A stretch of DNA of 64,000 nt, taken from assembly GCA_037178675.1 (NCBI GenBank), contig JAYMGJ010000382.1, positions 22,833 to 86,832 on the forward strand, in the 5' to 3' direction. The notes beneath the pieces are model-generated. The model was not told the DNA's origin and did no database searches. It saw nothing but the letters and a program-made list of their open reading frames with translations. Shown piece by piece: positions 44,535-57,137 of this stretch. Each line of letters begins with the position of its first letter. Positions within the stretch are counted from its first letter, which is position 1. The position numbers were made by a program, and so were the translations under genes. The stretch comes from Scleroderma bovista. Its lineage: Eukaryota > Basidiomycota > Agaricomycetes > Boletales > Sclerodermataceae.

Positions 44535-47500
44535 ATGGCCTCAGATACATTGGGCGTGGTACCGGATATCCACCGCACTTCCTCGGACGAGAGGTCAGAT
44601 CCACCCCTGGACGATATGGGCCCGGAGCAGACCAACGGACACACACCAGGGCTTCAGGGGCATGAGCAAGATAGTGACACAGCTGAGGACAGCGGGGGCA
44701 GTGATTTGCACGACGACACCGTTGACGAACATACTAGGAGTGGGATAGAAAGGGAAACCGAAGAGGGCGAAGATGAAGACGAAGATGACGAGGAGGAGGA
44801 CGAAGACGACGAAGACGAGGAGCCTACCCTCAAATACGAGAGAATGCCTGGATCCATCAATGATCTCCTCAAGAAAGATTCGATTTCTGCGCTCACAGTC
44901 TCCAACAAGCTCGTTGTAGGTCGATTCCGTGTACAGCTACATATGCATCACCTTGATATATCTATCAGGCCTGTGGTACTCACAGCGGAATCGTACATGT
45001 ACTCGATTTGACAGGGACACGCATTAAATCATTCAAACCTCACCAGGCTTCCATCAGCGACATCGAAATGGACAGTACCGCCGAGTTCGTCGCGACCGCT
45101 TCCATTGATGGTATGTTGGATACATTTGTGATCTATCCAGTATCCTGACCATCTTCACTAGGACAGGTGGTCATACAGTCCCTCTCTACCCAAGAATCTT
45201 ACATGTTTGACATGAAACGTCCCATCCGAACTGTTGCTCTCGAACCTAATTTCGCAAAGAAGGGCACTCGCGCCTTCGTTTGCGGCGGTTTGGCTGGGGC
45301 ACTTGTCCTCCGCGAGAAGGGCTGGCTTGGTCATAAAGAAACTACCCTTCATACAGGTGAAGGCCCGATATGGCATGTGAAGTGGAGGACCCATTTGATC
45401 GCCTGGGCCAATGATCTCGTGAGCGGGTTTACGCCGGACCCTTCACTCCTCCTTCCTTACATTTTCATAGGGTGTCAAGATATACGACACACAATCACAG
45501 ACTCGCATCACCTACATCGACAGAGCTCCAGATAGCCCTCGAGCAGATCTGTTCAAATGCTCTCTGTACTGGCAAGACGACACGACATTAGTTATTGCAT
45601 GGGCCGATCACGTTCAAGTCGCACGGATACGCACACGCCCACGGACAACAGCTTCCTCGTCAAATGCAAACCTCCCCCCACTCATGGCCGAAGTCACAGC
45701 GTCGTTCTCGCTCGACCGCATGATCTCCGGTATCCTTCCACATCCGATGCCATCACCCGCACCGCCGAAAGAAAACGGTTCAGTTACTTCTACCGCCACG
45801 TTCTCGTCGTTCCTAGTGCTGGTATACGAGCCTCCAGATGACTATGGCGAGGAGTTGACAGACGACCGTGCTCGTCAAGCACGCAAGACGGCCGAACGAC
45901 CAGAACTACGGATCATTTCGCGAACTGGGGAGGACCTGAGTGCGGACGAAATTAGTGTCACAGGGTACCAATCTTGGGGCTGCAATGACTACCTACTCAC
46001 AGAGGTCGACATGGGGGGCTCGGAAACGGACCGGTCATACTTGGTTGGAAGCCCGAAGGATATCGTCTTCGTGCGGCCGAGAGACAGGAGGGACCATATA
46101 GCTTGGTTAGTAGACCATCGGCGGTATGAAGAAGCACTGGACGAGGCCGAGAAGCTTGGTGAAGACGAGCAAACGGACTCGGCAGGGTCAAGGATCGACG
46201 CTGTTTATATCGGCGAACGATATCTAAAGCATCTCGTTGGCGAAGGTGCGACATGCATTGCGTCTTCTATAACTGTCTGTCTGCATGATTTATTCTAGGT
46301 CAGTTCACTAAAGCTGCGCGGTTGTGCCCCAAAGTTTGTGGCCAAGACGTCAAACGATGGGAAGACTGGATTTTCGTGTTTGCGCAGAACAGGCATTTAC
46401 AAGTGATACATCTTTTATTCTCGTGCGTCGCTCGCTAATCGTTGGGGCAGTCGATTATTCCTTTCGTTCCAACAGAGGCACCACAACTTAGTCGCTTGGT
46501 ATACGAAATGCTATTGGGCTACTTTTTGAACAATGATAAAGAAGTCAGTATACTCATCCTTTCTATGTTCGTCGAGTCGATGTCAATTACATGATCTCAG
46601 GCGCTCCTACGGACTATACGAGACTGGCCAAAGTCGATCTACGACATTCCAGCAGTTATTGTAGCGATTCAATCCGAGCTGGAGAGGATTCCTATGTCTT
46701 CCTCGCTGAAAGTGTCTAGTTCTGATGCCATTCTGCTGATGGAATGTCTCGCCGAGCTGTAAGTGGTTTCTCGCATCGCCATTTCCACCTTGTTCACGGT
46801 ATAATAGATATACTGCGAACCGTCAGCCCGGGAAAGCGCTGCAGTACTTTTTGCGTCTTCGGCGACCAAATGTGTTTGAGCTTATTCGCGAAAATAACTT
46901 GTTCACGGACGTCCAAGATCAAGTGCTGCTACTTGTTGAGTTTGACCAGGAGCTCAACGAGAAGCGCAAGGAAGAAGGTGTAAATACCGCTGAGACGTCG
47001 AGCGAGGCCATCTCGATGCTCGTAGATCATACCCACTCGATTCCTGTATGTTCATCATGCGCACATGGATCAACTGATGCTGAGACTGTTCTTCTGCAGG
47101 TCGACCGTGTCGTACAACAACTACGTGCTCGCCCATTGTACCTGTTTTTCTACTTGGACGCCCTGTTCAAGAAGGACCAAAACCTAGCTTCTGACTTTGC
47201 CGATATCCAAGTGAAGTTGTTCGCAGAATATGCCACTTCGAGATTAATCGAGTACATGCGGGCAAGTAATTACTACAATCTGGAGGCTGTACGTATCCTT
47301 CTTGGTCACTTTCTGGACCTCAATCCATTCCCCCTCTAGGCGTATAGTATCTGCAGGAGTCGTGATCTTGTTCCGGAGATGGTCTTTCTTCTTGGTCGGA
47401 TGGGCAACAATAAGCAAGCACTAACACTTATCATCGAGCGAATAGGTGATGTTCAACAAGTTGGTGGTCCTTGGTGGTTATTTTGACATCGGTCTGACTG

Positions 47501-48266
47501 AGTTTCGCTAGGCTATCCAGTTTGCCAAAGAACAGGATGACGATGACCTTTGGGAAGACCTTCTCAAGTACGCGGAAACTCGGCCAAGTGAGCCTCAGTA
47601 TGTACATTCCACACCAGTAGTACTAACGTTTTTGTAGCATTTATCCGTGGATTACTCGAAAACGTCGGTGCAGAGATCGACCCGATACGTCTCATTCGTC
47701 GGATAAAGAACGGCTTAGAAATTCCTGGGTTGAAAGAGGCGCTCATCAAGATCTTGCACGATTTCCAACTGCAGATATCCCTCCTGGAAGGATGCCAGAC
47801 GATTCTGAATGGAGACTGCTCAGATTTGGCTAAGATCCGCCAGACGGGTCAGAACAGCGGATTCTTCCTCGGTGGTTCGTGTCGCCTCCTACATAGTGTA
47901 TCGTCCGATTTTGACGTGTGGCCTTTCAGAAAGAGCAACATGCCCGTTGTGTACGGAGCCTCTGCGACGCTCGCCCCAGGATCTTCTGTTGCTCTCTCTC
48001 TGTCGACATATCGTTCACGCTAGTTGTATCGATGGCGTTGATGACCTTCCGAGATTCAATGATGGTGGCATAAACGTTGGCATACGGACCTCTCCGGCTC
48101 ACGAGTTGAGCGCGAAGATTGCCTTGTGAGCGATTACATGCTTGTCAAAATCTGGTATGGGCAATCTTGTCTGATGCATTTCTCTTGCAGCGCTTCGGTC
48201 GTCCGTGCAAAGGTTCACTATGGGTGTCCAGTCTGTCGGAAGAGAGGGGACGGACACGTGTGCTGA
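44535..48266 (+). CDS. VPS41: VPS41, HOPS subunit
   Basis: Vps41 is the HOPS tethering subunit that binds the Rab7 GTPase and drives vacuole fusion and AP-3 vesicle docking. Fourteen exons (13 introns of 50-80 bp) encode roughly 1,000 residues. The N-terminus is strongly acidic (long D/E run at about residues 75-95). A beta-propeller follows: IVHVLDLTGTRIKSF, FVATASIDG, VVIQSLSTQ, HTGEGPIWHVKWRTHLIAWA. A clathrin-heavy-chain-repeat helical region includes YEMLLGYFLNND, LYLFFYLDALF and the highly conserved PGLKEALIKILHDFQLQISL and GCQTILNGDC. It ends in a RING-H2 finger (CPLC, LCRHIVHASC, CPVC). One short conserved segment before IVHVLDL was not placed and may be a microexon near 44,920-44,980. 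Confidence 0.95.
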
Positions 48267-48510
48267 GTGAACCAGGTTGATCTCACTCCTTATATCTACG
48301 ATGTTTTGCAACATATAATGCATTTATACCCTTGTCAATCTGAAATGAAACGACGAGTTACGTGGAAGACAAAGACTTCTCATATGTCATGACATTCGAC
48401 TCGTGCGGAAGATGTGACTAGCAAACCATACATTACTGGTAGTCTGTCTCGATCCACGAAACGCCTACTACCAAGATCTAATCCCGCAGTACTTATGAAA
48501 TTAAAAATAG

Positions 48511-50909
48511 TCAAGCCTTACGCTCATCATTATCATTACTTGCTTCTAAATCCACACTCTGTTCCACATCGTCACCATTCTCATCTTCAGGATGTGACGG
48601 TGCTTCTTGTGGTAAGATAAGATTCAAAACAACAGCTACCAGCCCTGCTGATAAGACTATGGCGCGAAAAGCAGGTGAATCTCCGGAGTATCTAGGGTTT
48701 AAGGGCTTGTTACTTACATGGCGTGCTCAAGATGATAGTGATCGAGTTGAACAAGCCCTGAAGACCTGAGTTCGGGTTCTTGACGCCCTGGAAAAGGAAT
48801 GTGAAGGTATCCGGTACGAGCAAGTTCCCGAATCCGAATGACATCGCTGCTGCGAGGATGAACCGATCTCGACGCGTATAATGGACATAAGAGAGGACAC
48901 GGATGCCAGAGACCGTCACGCTCGCAAATAGGAATGTAGTTACACCGCCCAGGACAGGGTTCGGGACTGCGGATGAGGGTGTTCATAAAGAGACTTGAAT
49001 GAGTGTGGTTACTTACTCGCTAGAAAGAAACCAGAGATTTTTCCGAGGATTCCAAAAAGGATAAGGAACGCACAACACCATCGCCCCGCAGTGCGACTCG
49101 CGCAACGAGTCAGGACAATAACACCGTTGTTCTACGTTGAAATTTTCAATGACGCGAGTTTGACATGTCATTTCCTCTGCCTACCTGGGCAAAAATGGAC
49201 AGCGGTGTTACAGTGAACAATGCGGAGAAGAATCCCCCAAGACCGTCACTCTGTTATCTGGGATCAGCGAGAGTCGTGCTGATGCAGATTACAAATACCT
49301 ACCAAGACACCGCCCTGGATCCTTGAGTCGAACTCCTCACCATCGACCTTTAAGCGGGACGCTTCCGCAGAAGCAGTGATGTCGCCGATGGCTTCCATAG
49401 CCACAGACACTTCACACCGAGCGGGTCATAAAATTTTCGACACTACTCGTTCGAAAGCTAGCAACTCACCATAAACAGCCAGCATGGGTAAAATGGCAGC
49501 GGGGTACACGCCAATCTTGAATGTATGAACCCTTTGGGGGATGAGAAAAAGTCCGCCTAGCATACGGAAATGATTTACCAAAGGAACGTAATGGCAGGTG
49601 CAGACTTGATCGAACTTCCATCTATATAGCCCGCTGCGCCAGCAACAATACAGCCAATAGCAAGGCCCACAATGATACTTGCATTTTTCAAGAAGGGAGA
49701 ACCGAAAAGTTCCGTCAAGATGATGCTCACAAACGAGAGAAATCCAAGGCCGATGAATTCAGGCGAACCCCATCTAAGAACTCCAATGGCAAAACTGTCC
49801 GTCATCGAAAATCATGGCACTCACGGAAGCGGACGGGGAGCATTGATAGTGGGACAAAGCTGGTATAATCCGCTCGTTGGACGCGTTTGGCAACCGTTGG
49901 ATCCTCCACCCCAGTTAAGAATCCCAGAACCCCCTATAAGGGATGCGCCAATCATGACGATGACGGTACCTGCGCGACACGGATAGATATTATATTCAGC
50001 ATATGCCAGTCGCTCAGTTCGCGGAGAGCACCTACCAGTCACGATTGGCGGGAAGATCCGTTGCAAGGTACGTGGTGGAATGAATGACAGGCCAATCTCG
50101 AGGAATGAGCAAATTAGGGACGTGCCTATGGCTAGTGGTGAGTGCTTCTGGAAATAGTGGTTGCATAATGAGAACTGACCGAGGACCATACCGTATGCGT
50201 CAGGACATGCCCCATGAGTGATGGTACCATCTGCAGCAACAACCGAGGGACACGTCCCATCGCTATACATTGTATTAAAGATCTACACGGTGCATTCAAT
50301 ATTATCCGCATCGTAAACAGTGACGAAGGACCTACAGCATTTGCGGTACTCAGCGTTGCAAAACTTGTGCCAACGACGGACAAAAGGCCCGTTCCAAGGT
50401 AATAGTCTTTCCAAAGCTTAATCCGCGACATCTGGACAAGACTGAGGATGCCTATCTCATTTCCGAAAATGAGCCAAGCTTTGCTCATTTAACAGCAATA
50501 ACCACTGCTACGTACCGCAGCCAATGAGCGACGCAGATATCATGTATGCCGAGGTTTGTGCATCTAGCATCAATGTGCTCGCAAATATGATGGGAGGTGT
50601 AATCAAACCAGCAAGCATGGCGAGCGCATGCTGCAACCCATTTGCCATAGCCAAGATAAGCGGAAGTTCGGCATCTACACTATAGAATGGAGGTGGTCTG
50701 CGGGCTGGTCTCTTCCCAGAGACAGAAAAAGGCAAGGTGGGCAAGCAAAGCCAGGCATAGTCGTAGTCTCCGAGCCAGCCGCGTTTCGTCGTCAATTTCT
50801 TCCGAATGGCAGTCGTGTGTTGGCCAATGCCCACGAAAGACTTGGACCTGGGTTGTTCAGTCTGGATAGGTTGCTGGTTTGTCACCAAGGAGGCATCAGA
50901 GGGCGACAT
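48511..50909 (-). CDS. NAT/NCS2-family purine permease (uric acid-xanthine type)
   Basis: Plasma-membrane proton symporter for purines, of the UapA/UapC type. The start MSPSDASLVTNQQP is followed by the family block ELPLILAMANGLQHALAMLA. Later exons carry YYLGTGLLSVVGTSFATL, MYSDGTCPSVVAADGTI, FIPPRTLQRIFPPIVTG, TVIVMIGASLIGGSGILNW, PEFIGLGFLSFVSIILTELF and IIVGLAIGCIVAGAAGY. The NAT signature QNNGVIVLTRCA, which sets substrate recognition, is split by an intron between Q and NNG (near 49,190-49,134). The end reads FRAIVLSAGLVAVVLNLILP and an acidic tail ending NDERKA. At least ten small introns are present. I cannot tell uric acid from xanthine preference. Confidence 0.92.
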
Positions 50910-51206
50910 CTTTAGGGTTCTCGTGACTCATGCGCAGTAGTAGGAGGGAAAGGAAACCAATTGCTTTGAGTCTTATATACACCATTCCCCTATTCCTGAC
51001 ATGGAGATATGCCAGCAGAAGATAAGGCTTGAACCTTTGAAAAAATCATTCTCACGTGATGCGACGCGTCATACTCGCATAAATAGCGTAGTCCCCCCTA
51101 GACTGTTGGAAGAGTAACTCTCAGATCATGGACGGGGAATAATCTGACTACAGATACAGAGCAATTTGCGTGTACTACAAATAAAGCATGAATCAATCAA
51201 AGCTTA
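50910..51206. other. Intergenic region between permease and histone deacetylase
   Basis: About 300 bases between two genes on the minus strand: upstream region of the permease and 3' flank of the deacetylase gene. No coding content seen. Confidence 0.5.
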
Positions 51207-53113
51207 CTACGACACTGACGTCCCGTCCTCCCAGTCGTTATCCATAGTCACATCCACAGGTGTAGCTCGACCACCGCTTTCCATCAGTGCATTCAGTCCT
51301 CCTTGTTTCGCACCGTTGTTCTCAAATACTAGGTCTCGGGCAAGCCTGACACGACCATAGGTGTCGTCCCACTTCGCAGCACTTTTGAAAAACCGCCGAG
51401 GGAGGTTCCTCCCAGAATCAGCGTCAAGGTACCGATTCGTAATAATGCTCATCCGCTTTCTGGGTCGTCTTTGAGATGAAGCGTCAGAGTCGTATCTCTC
51501 GTCATCAGACTGGTCCGATGTGGTTGCTTCTTGTAGTTTGTATACGTAGTGAGCGTGCTCTGGAAAATGGAAGTCAGCTGTCTTTACACCGAGCGTGGAT
51601 ATGCGATGGCGTACGCGCTAACCGACGATCCAGGTCGTCCATCGTGCCATCGCTTCTATCAGTGTCGATCTCCAAATCTAGATGTCGCCCAAGCGATTCT
51701 CGTGGTACATCGTGCATTCCAACTGATGGAACACAGGGTATCTCCGATATTTGCTGCAACGCGTTCAACCTCACTTTATCCAATGATCCATCCTTCACGT
51801 TCAGATCATCCATGTTATTCTCTGGCACCTCAAGGCGGTAGCGCGGGCCAAACCATTCAAAGTACTCGTTCCAAGGCAGGTTAGGATCTATCTCGTTCTC
51901 GACGCCAAGGGCACAAGCCGTTTCGTATGTCCAGGTACGTGCAACATTCTTCACCGTATATCCTCCACCGCCAAGAAGGATGAGAGGAACGTTGAATCGT
52001 CGTAGGAATTGGACACAGCTGGCATGTCCGTGCATTGTGATGTTGAAGCAACCTAGTTTATCGCCAGCTAAGGAGTCTGCACCACATTGCAACACGACTG
52101 CGCTGGGCCGGTAGACTTCCATAATCCTAGAAACGACCTGTAGTAAAAATTAGACACGTTAGCTGAGTTTGAGTTGGGTGGACTCACAGGCTCGAAGACA
52201 CTCTTGAAAGCCTCATCAGTGATTCCATCCTTTAGTGGCACGTTAACAGTGTAATTCTTCCCCTTATCTTTCCCCTTATCCTCTTGAGTTCCAGTACCCG
52301 GAAAGTATTCTCCAAACTTATGGAACGAACATGTCATAACTCGATCAGTGGTATAAAACGCTTCCTCGACCCCATCGCCGTGGTGGCAATCAATATCGAT
52401 ATACAGTACGCGGGGATAGGCCCGCAAGAGTTCCAGTATGCCGAGCACGATGTCATTGATGTAGCAGAAGCCCGAAGCTTCACGTTTTTTGGCATGGTGC
52501 AGACCGCCTGCCCAGTTGATAGAAATGTCGGATGATCCAGAAGTGATACTTTGGGCAGCAGCTAGGGTTTCATTGAGACCATAGATAGACCCAGACGCAA
52601 AGAAAAACTGACCTATCGAGCCTCCAGCCGAAATTGAACAGAACTCGAAGACACCTTCGAATGCCGGGTTGTCTTCGCCCATCAGAACTTACAAAATCCA
52701 ATAGTCAATGTATATCCGGACAGAAATATATTTTGCAACTCACATCGTGTGCCATGAAATGTGAGTTCCTCTGCTGTTTCTGGCGTCACGCGATTCAAGA
52801 AGTGGATGTACTCGTCCGTATGGAAAGCTGCCATTGACTGGGGAGTCGCGCGTTTTGGACGCTAAACAGGAACGGAGAATGGGCATATGCGCAGAATTAG
52901 AGAATAATATGTCCTTACCAGAACTTGCATCCTCGGGAGCATACCGTATGCAGAAACAAGGTCGTGAGTTATCCGTATTCTGTGAGGCTTCATAGGGTGA
53001 CCGAGGCCATATGTATATGCGCCGATATCACCTAGACGCTGTCAGCAATGTAGAACGATGGAATAGTCAACACATATACCCTCGTAGTAGTATGTGACCC
53101 GTCTTTTTGACAT
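51207..53113 (-). CDS. RPD3: Class I histone deacetylase, RPD3 type
   Basis: Zinc-dependent deacetylase that removes acetyl groups from histone lysines in Rpd3/Sin3-type corepressors. The start [12 protein letters not shown] joins across an intron to [20 protein letters not shown] and [10 protein letters not shown], a clear RPD3/HDAC1 N-terminus. The catalytic core is present: [35 protein letters not shown] (zinc and charge-relay residues), [31 protein letters not shown] and [16 protein letters not shown]. The C-terminal tail holds [17 protein letters not shown], typical of class I, then a variable region ending [11 protein letters not shown]. At least six introns are visible. An insert of alternating K, D and G ([10 protein letters not shown]) after the GTG motif is longer than usual. 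No key residue is missing. Confidence 0.94.
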
Positions 53114-53726
53114 GCTGGAGATTCCAAGTTGAAGTAGCCTGTCTTGAGGTCAGCTTCCTGGAACATGTATCGGTCACGTGACATCATCGCGATGGCAGGA
53201 CATGTCTTTAAGACTCTTCACTACTAGGACTACTCATCAGCCTCACAGTCAGCTATTGATCTCTTCAGAAGATTTCAGTCCGAGGTTCTGGTTCCATCGG
53301 TTGGATTAGGTGAACCATGTATGGGTGAGCAAGGGTCCTGTATTTCTGGCGTTAGCATTGGGTGTACCACTGATGGCATTAGCAACATCAACAATCGGGA
53401 GATTAATTCACGAATCAGATTCCCCGCCAAAATGAAGAACTACACTGTTCAATTACCAGTCAATTCGTGTCACAAAATAGGTCCTACGACTGGAAGGCCA
53501 ATCATCGTTCTTCGCGGAAGTTTGGCGCATATCTGGACCCTATTTCTCATATCCCTGCGTGCAAGCCCCCACAAAGTACAACCTCTCTAGTAGTGTATCG
53601 TAAATCAAATCGACCCTAAATGGGCATGAATCACAGTTCTGCAGCCTCCCCTCAGGTTCCGGGATTTGCTGTGACCCCATGATCAAGGCTGTGGAATGCA
53701 AAATGCAAGATGACACCTTACTCCAT
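53114..53726. other. Promoter region of RPD3 and 3' flank of the next gene
   Basis: A plus-strand frame of 89 codons (53,321-53,590) has no recognisable content. I see no other gene. Confidence 0.45.
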
Positions 53727-54270
53727 CTATGTCCCTTCATTTGAGGTCGGGCGGTGATGGGGCTGTAGCTCTTCTCTAACAGCCTCCATATCTGCAACAC
53801 TGCTATTTAGTACTCCCTCAACGGCCTGGATATGACAGTGAGTAACCAGGGGTTGTCAGTCTTCAACGCCCCTTTGCCAGTCAGATCTATACTCACGTTC
53901 CATATTACTCTGAGAGCTGGCGCGAACTTCGCTTCCATTGCGAATCCCTTTGGCGTCAGCAGTTTCTCCGTAGCTTCATCTATCGACTACATGGAATTGT
54001 CGAGATCAGGTCGGAAGGCGGATTCCATTGGTACCCACCTCGACCACCTTCTCCTCGGTCTCAGCGACATGCTGTTGTCGGAGCTGACGCTGGACATCCT
54101 TTTCCGAGTCTACCTTCAATTTCTCTTCTTCCAGGGCGATCTAGATGGCGAGTACCATTAATCTCAGCCACAAGGGTCCTTGGCCAGAAAGGTCGACCTA
54201 CCTCTCGCATAGATTCACTATGAAGCTCCTCCCCATTGGCAAGTATACCTTTTTCGTGGGTGTGAGCCAT
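53727..54270 (-). CDS. Small unknown coiled-coil protein
   Basis: Four or more short exons with good borders (for example GTAGGTCGAC...CATCTAG at 54,208-54,148 and GTGGGTACC...CATGTAG near 54,038-53,987) splice to about 120 residues: MAHTHEKGILANGEELHSES, then IALEEEKLKVDSEKDVQRQL, TEEKVVESIDEATEKLLTPK and KFAPALRVIWNAVEGVL. The central part is a charged heptad-like helix. I do not know the family. It may be the 3' half of a longer gene whose first exon starts at 54,763 (MDKDSRCFIPATPTVRD), but joining them in frame fails at a stop near 54,477, so I keep them apart. Confidence 0.4.
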
Positions 54271-54476
54271 AGGTTGGGGTTAACGGAGGTTCGATCAGCG
54301 TCTATGGCCATTTTATTTCCCTTACTCATCATGCGGATTGCATTACGCGATTTCGGACACTGGCGGTGCAACCATGGATACGCAGCAAGTAAGCCCTTCA
54401 ACGGTCATCATCATACCTGCAGAATTTTGGATCCATCCTAGGTCACCAAAGGTGACGCCCACGATTGACGAACGGA

Positions 54477-54763
54477 CTAGCAATGGCGCCATGAGCCCAC
54501 AGAATCTTGATTTATTTGCCATACCACCAACTGCGGAGGTATAGCAAAGCCTGAGGTGACTGGGACCGAGGGACTCACAACGTAGCTCACCGCTGTGGGA
54601 AACGCAATACTCATCACGGAGACTTTAGGGATCCAGATGTGGAAAAGCTGCCCAGCGCCAAAGTCAACGTAACCATGAATGGCTACTCGCGGCAAATTAA
54701 CATGATCACGGACAGTTGGGGTGGCAGGGATGAAACACCGAGAATCTTTGTCCATCAGCAAGG
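54477..54763 (-). other. Possible coding exon of unknown family
   Basis: The minus-strand frame from 54,763 reads MDKDSRCFIPATPTVRD, VAIHGYVDFGAGQLFHIWIP and KVSVMSIAFPTA, with protein-like composition, then a GTGAGC donor and a CTCCGCAG acceptor. After the intron the in-phase continuation stops quickly (ends GSWRHC), while another frame continues with NKSRFCGLMAPLLVR. It may be part of the following small gene. Unresolved. Confidence 0.3.
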
Positions 54764-54851
54764 ATACACAATTTGATATAACCAATAAATGGAAGTAAAA
54801 GCACAATGAGTTCCACTTAAATGGGGCGTCGTAATAGATTACAAACTCGCT

Positions 54852-57137
54852 CTAATTTGGCCCGATGAACTGGTATAGTATCCGTCTCACAAGGCCGGAT
54901 AGGTGTTGCGGGTCATTCTGAGCGGGAAATATGTCAGTGATGTCCATCAAATGATAGGGCAGATCGAAGTATAGCCATACCTGGTATATGCACTGAATAA
55001 TACCCGACAAGTTAGCAGACGAGGCGAAGCCGCAGAGAGAGAAAGCTTACCATCACCATACCCATCGCCACAGCAGTCAGCTATTACTTGGTATTAAAAG
55101 GGGGGAAGGGCCTGACTACCAGCAAGGTGCTTACCAGTGCCTCACCCATTTTCCCGGTCCTGAATACTAATCCTTTCCCTCTTGCGGTTAGCCAGGCACT
55201 TTCCAATGCCTTGGGTAAGGCATACATTGCCAGCTCGCCGCGTCTCCGTCGCTTCTCGATAAGTATTGACAATGCACCAAAAAATCCTCCTAAACCGTAG
55301 GAATACTTTGACACGAAAAGACCCATTATACTTTGCGGTATATGCAGCACCTTCTGGGTAGAGAGAGCGTCATAGAGGTAGTGTTTCAGACACACCCAAG
55401 CTAATTGCATGTTGTTTGAGACCATCCATAGGGATTCTGGCGGTAGTCACTTGCATCAAACACTTACATTGGAAAGATGCCACAAAGGCGGCCAAGAATG
55501 CTGCACTCCGTGTCGTACCCCACCCCGCTTTCCCAAGCATGGTCATAGGGTTGGAGATAAATGTCTTCCACTTGAACAGGAACATCGGAAGGAAATGTAG
55601 AGCCCCATAGATGGGGAACGCCCACTTAAATACCTTCATGAAACGCGGTAATGGGACTTGTAGACAGGATTCAATCCATGGGTGGATAGCATTGCAAGGT
55701 ATGTATGGGCCAAAATCAGGAGGATTTCCACTGGCCAAGGCCTTAGTGGCCAGAAGCGCAGTTCGGTTGGCGGGGAGCAAATCCTGCACGAATGGAAATA
55801 TTCAGAAATCAAACAACAAATCGACCGACTCACTTCTCGTTGCAGAATTGCGTCAATGTCATGGATATCGAAAGTACTGGTACGATTCATTTCTCGGACC
55901 ATGTCTAGCGCTGACCGGGGAGCTCCAGATGCAGTGGAAAGCCTGAAATGTAGTGAGGGGAAGCAAGTTTGCGTGGTTATTTTGCCCTACCACGTCGAGT
56001 AGGATCTTGCAAGGGTGTCCGGACGGCAGAATAACGCATGTACAATTTGAGCACAGCTAGAACTACGATGAGGTTTTCTTCGACGTGGAATCAAATCCAA
56101 CTTCAACTTACCATAAACAAAATAGCAGTACCTCCCCGTGAGGGAGGTGGAATCCATTTTTGAACGAAAGTGCATTGTAAGAGCCTTGCAGACCACTGCG
56201 GAGGGAGTTGGATCGCCATTCTCATACAATTCCGCAAGCTGGACTTACCGTACAAACATCTGCTGAGCGATTGCTATACGGCGCGATCGTTTTTCGAACA
56301 TTACCGCCATACTTCCTGCTATAGCCCCAGCGAGTGCTGCATGCCAACGACGGGTTTTTTTACGCACCCAGGCTTGCTGTGCATGAGAAGACAAAGAGAA
56401 CCTTACTCGTCTTTGGGAACCGGTTGGGTTGGGCAAGCATTCAATTTCGTCATCAGAGTCCTCGAATGGCGTAGGAGGTGGTTCAGGGGGTCGGGTAGGC
56501 ATGAGAATAGGGAGAGCATTCAAAATTAGTTTATACAGTGTCACGAAAGAACCTGTGCATATGTCAAGATCGTCTGGTCATGAACATAGGGCGTATATAA
56601 ACAACCTAACATTGCCCCAAATCTAAACGAATCGCGGCCGAAGATAGCGTGCCGAATGAGAGTAAACCGCATCTCCCTGGGTGTGAACTTGGTCAACCAA
56701 ATACAGAAACTCAAACAGAGAACTAGTATGTACCTCGGCACTTTGCCGAATCGAAGCATCGCTACCACGATGTTGACACTCGCTCGCAGTGTAAACGCAA
56801 TGGCACCAGCTCCTTTACGTTCGCCAATTCAAATAAGCAGAGACGACGCATCACGGACGAACCAGAACATACGCATTCCACCTCTTCCCGCGTGCTCTAT
56901 ACATTCCCAGATATCCTCCACCTCTGCGACTGGTTCACCTTTGTCGCGCCATATGATTTTTCTAGCCTCTTTCAGTCGTTCTTGATGGTTCGCTAGTGCA
57001 ACAAGGTTCTCAAACGATTCGATGGCACGCCTTGGGGCAAACTGGAGGTAAGAAGGTGCCCTCGACAATGGCTTTGGTCTCGAATGCGAAGGAGCCTGCT
57101 GCGGCGCGTCTTCAGGAATGTCGGGCAGTTGGGCCAT
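54852..57137 (-). CDS. TMEM135-like multi-pass membrane protein
   Basis: The protein resembles the TMEM135/Tim17-related membrane proteins linked to peroxisomes and mitochondria. The chosen start MAQLPDIPEDAPQQ precedes AIESFENLVALANHQERLKE and EDIWECIEHAGRGG. Later exons carry FTLIRHAIFGRDSFRFGAML, LPILMPTRPPEPPPTPFED, WHAALAGAIAGSMAVMFEKR followed by RSRRIAIAQQMFVRGLQGSY, FKWAFPIYGALHFLPMFLF, NPMTMLGKAGWGTTRSAAFL, YGLGGFFGALSILIEKRRRR and RGELAMYALPKALESAW. The final exons (CIYQ, then NDPQHLSGLVRRILYQFIGP) match the usual C-terminus; one is a microexon of about 12 bases near 54,980. The paired glycine-rich membrane segments followed by EK-x-RR fit the family's internal repeat. More than ten introns. 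The function in fungi is not established. Confidence 0.75.

Noticed and set aside
44654..44908. Minus-strand frame with a long serine run
   Set aside because: It is the antisense of the acidic D/E stretch in VPS41.
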